NCBI GenBank assembly: GCA_031763025.1
Contig: JASSKH010000011.1
Location: 12,746,580 to 12,810,579 of the forward strand
Source: Macrocystis pyrifera
Lineage: Eukaryota; Sar; Phaeophyceae; Laminariales; Laminariaceae
DNA length: 64,000 nucleotides
Reading direction: 5' to 3'
Position 1 is the stretch's first letter, and every line of letters starts with the position of its first letter. The translations under genes and the position numbers were made by a program. The notes beneath the pieces were generated by a model. It made no database searches, was not told where the DNA came from, and saw only the letters and a list, made by a program, of their open reading frames with translations. Below, piece by piece: positions 11,776 to 20,899 of the stretch.

Positions 11776-14700
11776 CCATAGTTGAGAGCTGTATGGGAGA
11801 AAGTAACAAAAGGGCGAGCTGAAATAAGGTGGGATAGCGTAGTTGAGAAAGTATGGAAGGGTCTAGGGGGAAACCAAGAAGAGGCGATGGCCGCCGGGAG
11901 GTTTGGGAGGTGCAAGGCAGAAGTAGAAGAAAGGATAGCAAGAGGGGAAAAGCTAGCGCAAAAAAACAAGGTGGAATCGGAGAAACACTTACTGTAGAGA
12001 TATACGGGGGATTGAGCGAAGGAATAGGAATGAAAACATATGCATGGCCCAATGGACTTCGCAAAAACGCTGAAATTGCGATTTCGTGTAGGTGACCTGG
12101 ACCTGCCACAAAAAAGAACGAGGTATACCAGTAGCCGGGACGGGGAAGTAGATGCAAAGATGTGCCCGTGTGGCAAACCAATAGAGTAGAACTCACATAG
12201 TAGGAGAATGTGAAATGTACAAGGAGGCACGGGATGAGAAAAATAGACGAATGTGACATGGAGGATTTTGATACACTAGATAGCAGCGAGAAAACGATCG
12301 CTATCCTAGGAGACAGATGGTGGCCACGGGCCGCCAAACAGGAAGGTGATAAGATTAGCGAAAAGTTTCTATGTAGTACATGGAAACAACGTAATGAGCG
12401 CCCAAATGTAGGAGGTGTCTCTATTGGGAGTAGGAACGGCGCTCCGTCTCGAAAGGGATGCGTGGTCCATGGTCAAATGACTAAGGCAAGCAACAAATGA
12501 GTACCCCCCCCCCCCCTCCCCCCCATCCACACCCCCACCGCCACCTCCAACCCCACTCTCACCCCACCTCCACCCCCGCCCCCACTTCCACTTCCACCTG
12601 CACAGGTACATGGCGAGAGTGGCCGTGGTTGACTTCGACGTTCACCATGGAAACGGGACCCAAGACGTCCTCTGCAGGACCGAGCACCCGGTTTCCTGTA
12701 CGCATCAATTCACGCGTTCAACCGGGGGGGAGGGGATGCTTCTCAGGCTAAAATTTTCCCGGAACGGGTGCAGCAGGGGAGGCCCACGGCAACGTTCTTA
12801 ACATACCCCTGGGGGATCAGGTGAGGATTTTTTATTTTTATTTTTGGGGGGGGGGGAGGGAAGGTTAGTTGTCCAAAATATTTTTTCTTGCTTAATATCT
12901 CTCTTTTGGACTTTGAGCGGGAAAAAAATGGTGGTACGATTTGCGACGATTGCGGCAACGGGGGGATGATGACACACTTGTGTCCGAGTTAGACCAGCTG
13001 TTGTTATGGGGAATTTTTCCTTTGCTTGCGCCGGGAACTGAGTTTTAACGCTTAACATACGGGTGTTACTCGGCGGGAAAGTCAAAAACACCGGTAGACT
13101 CCTCAGAGTGCTCCCCGGAATTTTCCGAGAGTTTTCTTGTTGAACAGTTTTCCGTTTCTCCAGAGCTTCAGTTTGGTTTTTGGCGCAGCTAATCAGTCTT
13201 CTCTGGAGGGTCAAAAATAAGTACTGTTCGTCAGAACTGGGGCCAGAAATTGTGGATTTTTGAAGATTTTTGATGAAAAATCATGATGTCCCCAGAACTG
13301 GCCCTATGGATGAACAGTCAAACTACGACTCTGGAGAAACGGGAAGCTGCTCCAGAAAGCTCTCGGAAAACTAAGGGGAGCATCCTCTGATGACTATACC
13401 GGTGGTTTTGACAGTCCCGCGGAGTAAATCGCGGGTTTTCGGCAAGAAAAAAATAGTTCTTGAAGCCTTTTTTTTGAGTTGTCCCCTATGAGTTGGTCTT
13501 ACCGTGGGATATAAAGCAAGAACTTGCACCGCAGGGCCGCGAGAAGATCTATGACATTGGACACGTGTAGTGCTCGGCGCTCACGCCGCTCGTATGTATA
13601 CAGGCGTTTGTTAGCGCCAATCGATTTCGTCGTTGTTTCGATGGCTGTGTCTTAACACCCAGAAGGGGCAATAGATTAAAAACCGTTTTCCTCTTGACCC
13701 TTCTAGGGCAAAAAGTGCTGTCCCGTTTTGGAGACAAGCCACTGAAACTCTAAAAGCAGTTTGTTGCCTAAACGGGACTGCAGTCCTTTCTGCAAGGGTT
13801 ACAAAAACGATTTCGAGGGGCTATTTTGACCCCTTTTCGTGCATAATGCAGTCCCATTTTGGAGACAAACCAGTCAAGTTCTAGGTGGTTTGTCCCCAAA
13901 ACGGGACTGTCGTACTAAGAGGGTCAATAATACCTGGTACTCAGAAGCCACGGTGTACCCAAACATAGTGTACCTGCAGACAGTAGTACCCCGTAGACAC
14001 CATATTTATTTTGTTTTTCAACTATTACGGGGGGGCATAGTAAATAGGACCTACGGTAGACACAAAAACCCATATGTTTTGCTTTTTTTACTAAACATAT
14101 TTGGTCCTGTTTACTATGGTCCCCCGTAATACTATATTTCCCCCGTGTTTTTTTCTCGTGAAAAAATGAGTGCGTTTACGGACAGTTTGGCAACGTTTTG
14201 GTACATCCTCTGGGGTATCAGGTGTTTTTTTTTTTCGCGTTTTGTTTTCACGGAAAGTTTTTCGACTCCTTTTTTTTTTTCGCTGTAACAGCCGATTTTC
14301 AATGTTCCCAAGTTTGATTTTGTACCGTGTAACACGCAGGATAACACGCCTCCGTGACAATGAAAACACAAGTAAATATGTATCGATTTATCGGACTTTA
14401 GATGTAGCGTATCGATATTTTTTTCGTTTAACGATATGATATCGAAAGTATCGAAATATCGAACTTTCGGTACCGTTCGACGATTTCTGACCGTTTACGG
14501 TTCGCGCTTCGCGCTCTATCTCTGCACCTCGTGGGTGGGAGCATTGTGCCAAATGGGATAACATCCGGGTGGGATCAGCAAAGCCAAGCAGGGGCCTGTC
14601 TTGTTTTCCCGCGTTTTATGGAGATTTTTCCGAGAAACTTATTTATCTATAAGATGGACTCCGTTGCATATTTTCCTGCTTTTGTGTTGTTTTGTCTTGT

Positions 14701-15411
14701 GCTACAGGTCCAGCCCGCGGCGTTCCACACGGCGACGTCAAAAGTAACTATATATCGATTTGTCGGACTTTCGATGTAGCGTATCGATCATTTTTTTTCG
14801 TTTGTCGGTATCGATATCGAAAGTATCGGTAATGATTGATATCGAAATATCGAACTTTTCGATACATCTTACCGATCTTTTTTGTTCGCTTATCGATATC
14901 GATTTATCGAACTTTCGATATATCGCACCGATCGTTTTTTTTTTTTCCGTTTATCGGTATCGTACCGAGCTCAATCCATCAATTATTGATCATTTCCTGT
15001 TTTTGTGCTGTTTTGTCTTGTGCTACAGGTCCAGCCCGTAGCGTTCCACACGGCGACGTCACAGGTGGTGGCTGCCCTCGAGGCGTTTAAGCCGAACCTT
15101 ATCCTGCTGTCTGCTGGCTTTGATGCTCATCAGGTGATGAAAACTCTAGTGTGTGTGTGTGTTTTTTTGCCGTCTCGTCTTTGTGTGCGCTATTTCGTGG
15201 GGGTTTCGCGCTATTTCGTTTGTCTGTTTTTACTTACCGTTTGTTTCGCTATTTATTTATTTATTTATTTATTTTTTCACTTGTTTCGTTTTTTTCTTCC
15301 TTTTTTTCCTGTCGTTTCGTTTTTTTTTTCTTGTTTTTTGTGCTTTTTCGGTTCGTTAGATTTGGCCGTTTCGGTTGCTCAGTCGTCCTTGAAGTTGAAG
15401 TGGGTGATAGT

Positions 15412-15452
<41 letters not shown>

Positions 15453-16176
15453 ACTCGATACTCGAGAGAGATGTACTCTATACCATGCATGGCCGTAGTC
15501 GTATGACCATAGACCCTCGCATCCCTACAATGCCGGGACGGAGCCCATCGGGTTTTCACCGACCAGGCAGGCATTGCTTGGTTGCATCAACCGCGAAGCG
15601 CCGTAAGGTGTCCGGCGAGTCGCATGAAGGGTGAGCTGCATCCTGCTAAGAACCGCTTGTCAGGCGGACTTGCGTGTGGATGACAGCTTCAATGAGTTAG
15701 TTTAGTTTCCGGTGTGGCCACTTCGAGAGGTAGCAATGGGAGTACTATCTAACTACCTCTTGGGTGGGAGGGAGTTGGTGATTGTGGGTGCGATGGTGGC
15801 GTGGTGTTGGTGCTGGTCGTCCTTGTTGCCGATGTTGCTGTGCCGTCGCTGTCAATACTGGAGCTGCTGGCGGCAGTCGTGCTCGTACTGGTGTAAGGTA
15901 CACCTACTAGAACTGTTCGGCGCTGGTGGCTTATCTGGCACTCTATGTACAGCATCAAGTAGTACAGCCGTACAGCCTCTGCTTTGATGCAACTACACAG
16001 CCCGGCCTCCCGTTGCCGCTTCGTGTCGAACTGCAACAAGTCGTGGAGTCAGGGCTATGAACTCCGCGCGTGTGGCGTGCGGATATCACCAGCAGACGTG
16101 TGTGGAAAGCACGGGGACGGGAGAAGTTGGGTATTTGGGTATTTGGGTGGACTAACCAGGGGACCGAACAACTCCA

Positions 16177-16212
<36 letters not shown>

Positions 16213-19075
16213 CTTCGGCCACACCAGACAAAAAGTACAACGAATTCGACGCCGCATCCATATGCTAGAAAGTCCGCCTCACAAGCAGTGCTGAGTAGGA
16301 TGCAGCATTCACCCTTCACGCGACTCGCCGAACAAGCTCACGGCGTTTCGTGCTTGGTGCAAGCAAATGTCTGCCCGGTCGGTGAAAACCCCGACGTGCT
16401 CCGTCCAGGCATTGTATATAGGGATGCATGGGTCTATGGTCATGCGGACACGGCCACCCAAATAGCATGAGTACCCCTCCCCCCCCCCCCCCCCCCCCCC
16501 CCCCCCCTTCGCGCTCATACGACCAACCCACCAATTTGATACCTGGTGGCATCGCGCAGCCCGGCATCCAGTTGGTACATTGTCGCAGGTGTCGACCCTG
16601 GATTATATCTCGGGGGGGGCTGTTTTCTAGCACGTGCAGATACAACAGCACCGACACTTCCGGGTTGGCACCTATAGAGGTGTTTTTATTACGGGCACAG
16701 GTTACTTAGATTTTTTTTTTTTTTCTGCTTCTTTCATAAATATGTGCTGGAGCTCACCCCCCACCCCCCCCCTCCTTCCCTTTCCCCCGCCCCCGAGCTG
16801 TACAATGAATCAACCAATCACCGGTCTCAAGGCCGATCCGAATCAGCTGGGTACCCTCCACGCCCAAACCTTTTGACGTTTTCGCTCTTCTAAAAAATGG
16901 AACACCCCCCCCCCCCCCCTCCATTCCTCATCCCCCCCTCCGAATTTTGAACAATCAATCCACCGACCACCGACCGCAAGGCCGACCCGTCGCAACTGGG
17001 CACCCTCTGCGCTCAAGATTTCGAGGTTTTCACTCGCAGGATGGTGGTAGCGGCGGAGAGGCTGTGCGGGGGTCGGCTGGTGTCGGTCCTGGAGGGGGGC
17101 TATGCGCTGGACTGCCAGTCTACTGTGCGCCGTTCGGGGCATTCGTGAGTGTGAAGAGCAAAAAAAACGATCTGAAGCCTTTCGGCGTTGCTGTTGCTGC
17201 TGTTTTGGTTGCTGTTTGGTGCTGTTGTTATTTTTTACTATGATGGGTTTCGATTTTGGTGTTCGAAGTTAGTGGTGTTGTGTGCTGGGTGTTTTGTGTA
17301 TTGAGTGTTGTGTGCTGCGACTGTCAGTACTGTCTACTCCTGTGCGACGTTCGAGACAAGGGCGAGTGTGCCGCTCGATCTGAAGCGATTCGGCGTTGTG
17401 TGTTAGGTCTCTTGGGTGTTGTGCTGTGTGTCGTTTGTTGCAGCTGTGCGTGGTGTTGGGTGTGTTTCGTGTTTCGCGCTCTGTATTGCAACTTGGGTGT
17501 GAGTGTCGAGTGTTGGGTGCTGTGCGTTAGGTGTGCTGTGCGCTTGTGTACTCTGTGTTGGTTGCGAATGTTGGGTGCTGGGTGCTGTTGTCTGCGTCTT
17601 GGGTGTTGGATGTTGAGTCTCGTGGGTTTCAGTAGTCTGCTGTGCGTCGGTCGATGGGTGTTGGGTGCTACTGACTCCGTGTTGGGTGTTGCGGGTGTTA
17701 GTCGTCTACTCTGCGGCGGTCGGGACAAGTGTGTGTGTGTGTCGCACGACCTGAAGCGTCACGGCAGGCTACAGTCGTGGTTTGTGTGTTGTGCGCTGAT
17801 TGTGTAGAGCTGTGTGTTGGGTCATATGTGCGTATGTCCGGGTTGTGGTGTGCTTCGTGTGGTTGCTGTGCACCACGTTTTATCATAATTTGTGTTTGCT
17901 GAAGGAAAAGAAACGGCTCTCAAAAGGTTCAAGACAGATCGACGCGTCGCTTTCTATAATACCATGGTCGTGGGTTGAACCCTTGACAGACAAAAAGGTT
18001 GGTTTGCTTGATATTGTATTACGGGAGTCCATAGTTAATAGGACCTATGGTATATACAAAAAAAAAAAACTATATATTTACCTATTTTTACTAACAATAT
18101 TTGGTCCTAATTACTATGGTCCCCCGTAATAGTTTTTATGTGTTGGTTGTTTTGCTCGTGTTGTTGCTCCTTCTGTCCCTTGGTTGTTTCCCTTTATACC
18201 CGCGATGAAAGCGTCACCTCTAAAATCACCATCGCCAGATGGCGGCAAGCTACGTTTGACCCGTCAACGGAACTCAAACGACAACACAAACAATGCCATT
18301 AATACGTGGCGGCCTTAAAACAGAAAAATTAAACCGCAGTATGTTTTCATGTTATGTCCACTAATTCGCTCGTTCTAGAAGGTTTGTGTTTGTTGTGTTG
18401 ATGCTGCTGCCCTTTTGCGCGCCCGCTCAACCGCCGCTGATACCATCGTCATCGACATCGCCACCGCCATCGCCACCGAACAAATAAATGCAGGCGACCG
18501 CCGTCTCCCGTCGGAGGCGTTGTCGGCAAAGGCGGGAAGAAAACTAGGGGTGCCGCCTCCGAGACGCTGGCTGACTGCGTGCAGGTACGCGGGTTGTGTG
18601 TGATATTGCGATAGCGTTGGTGCGGTCGGATTTTGTCGTTCGCTTGAGGAACGGGGGGGGGTGTACTCGATAGGAGAGATGTACTCGATCTCATGCATGG
18701 CCGTAGTCGTACGACCATAGACCCTCGCATCCCTACAATGCCGGGACGGAGCATGTCGGGTTTTCACCGACCAGGCAGACATTGCTTGCACCAAGCGCGA
18801 AGCGCCGTGAGGTGTCCGGCGAGTCGCACGAAGGGTGAGCTGCATCCTACTAAGAACCGCTTGTGAGGCGGACTTGCATATGGATGACAGCTTCAATGAG
18901 TTAGTTTAATTTCCGGTGTGGCCACTTCCAGAGACAGCAATGGGAGTACTATGTAACTGCCTCTTGGGTGCCGTACCTTGAACACTACGTGATACGATCA
19001 ATTCCCTTGAGCAGAGTATAGGTTCTTTACTTCGCACAAATGATCTAAACTAGACGACCAGCTGTGGGCGACCGC

Positions 19076-19108
<33 letters not shown>

Positions 19109-20866
19109 GGTACCCTGGATGTCTAGCTCACGTCGTGAGCGGCATGTTTTACAGTGTCGTTGCCAACCGACGCCAACCCAAACCATAATATAGGGGGGGG
19201 GGGGGGGGGGGGGGGGGGGGAGAAAGCTCTAGGGGATAAGGACGCCTTCCACGATCGGGGTACGGTGGTGTACCCATTTTGAGACCAACCCGTGACAAGA
19301 GCTACTGTAATAAACGGTGTCTTATCTCCACTATGGTCTTATCTTTTACTGTTGAACGAATGATCCCATACCAAATACTACACTGTCCCTAATTATGAAC
19401 AGCGTTTTGATTGAATATTATTACGGGGGTCCATAGTTAATAGGACCTATGGTATACATAAAAACCTGTATATGTACCTATTTTTCCTAACAATATTTGG
19501 TCCTATTTACTATGACCCCCGTAATAGTATTGAAACGGTCCTAAGAATTAGGGACAGAGGGGTAGTAGATTTTTTTTTTTCATGACAAGCCGATTTACTT
19601 GGGCATTATCTGCTGTATGGCCTTGCTAGCCCTCTTCGGACTTGAGCGGGGAAGGTTGCCGATGAAAAAAAGTGTCGATTGTTACAGCAACGGCTGCTGC
19701 GTGATTGGGGTATGATGCAATGGTTGGTGTCCGAGAGACAATGGTTGAATGCAAGGAGTCGTACGGGACGGGCGCCTCAATGACCCGAGGAGCAGGTTAC
19801 GTTTTTCTACTCGTAGACGGTTGGAAACGCCAACGTTGTCCTCGTTGCGGTCGCTACCGGATAGCCGTCCGATGGGTGCACCGTTACCGCACGCAGCACT
19901 TTTTGGCCGAGATGTTTCTGACCGGTGTGGCTTTTTTTTAGGTGAGGCACTGAGGCACTATTGTAGCATCTAGAATCGTTTCCTATCGTTTTCGTTTCAG
20001 ACCTAAGGCCCATCGGGTTAGTTTGCCCATCGGGTTGATTGATATGTACTTTTTTTTTTTCTTCTTGAAACCCAGCTTTTCGGGTGACTTACTCACATGG
20101 GGAGCCTCAGAAAATGTAGGTGCTGCCTCTGGCGATGGTACGGTGATATCACATTATGATGGTGATGATGATATCCTCGCTGTCCCTTTGCGCCATCTGT
20201 CGCAAACAGTAAGGGTTTTCGGGACGATGCCACAGAGGTGAGGTGCTTCCTCTCCTGCCCCTCCCACGTCGATTTCCGTCTGTATGTCGGCCTCCATTCA
20301 GCATCAAGTATTTTGGGAAGGATGGCGTATGAGCGTGAACCCCCCCCCCCTGTATGGAAGACACGTATTGACCGCCCAAAGTGTTGAAGGTGCCTCTGTT
20401 AAGAGTAGGAACAGTGCTCCGTCTCGAAAGGGATGCGTGGTCAATGGTCAAATGACGAATACAAGCAACACATGAGTACCCCCCCCCCCCCCCCCCCCCC
20501 CCCCCCCATCAGAAATTAAATCATTTCATTGACGTTGTCATCAATGAGCAAGAAAATCCGCCTCTAAAGCGGTCCTTCGCAGAATGAAGCTCACCCTTCA
20601 TGGACACTCGCCTATCACCTCACCGTGCTTCGCTTGGTGAAAGCAGTGTCTGCCTGGTCAATGAAAACCCAACGTGCTCCGTTCCGGCATTGTAGGGATG
20701 CGAGGATCTATGGTCATACGACTACGGCCATGCATGACAATGAGTACACCCCCCCCCCCCCCACCGCCCCCCTTTTGGTCGGTGAAAACCCGATGTGCTC
20801 CGTCCCGATGTTATGGAGTTGTGAGGGTCTATGGTCATGTGACTATGGTCATACGTGATATCGATT

Positions 20867-20899
<33 letters not shown>

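Noticed and set aside
11622-12337. Two minus ORFs of about 200 codons with poly-Gly
   Set aside because: They read through the C45 tract and antisense to the poly-C LINE; no domain is visible.
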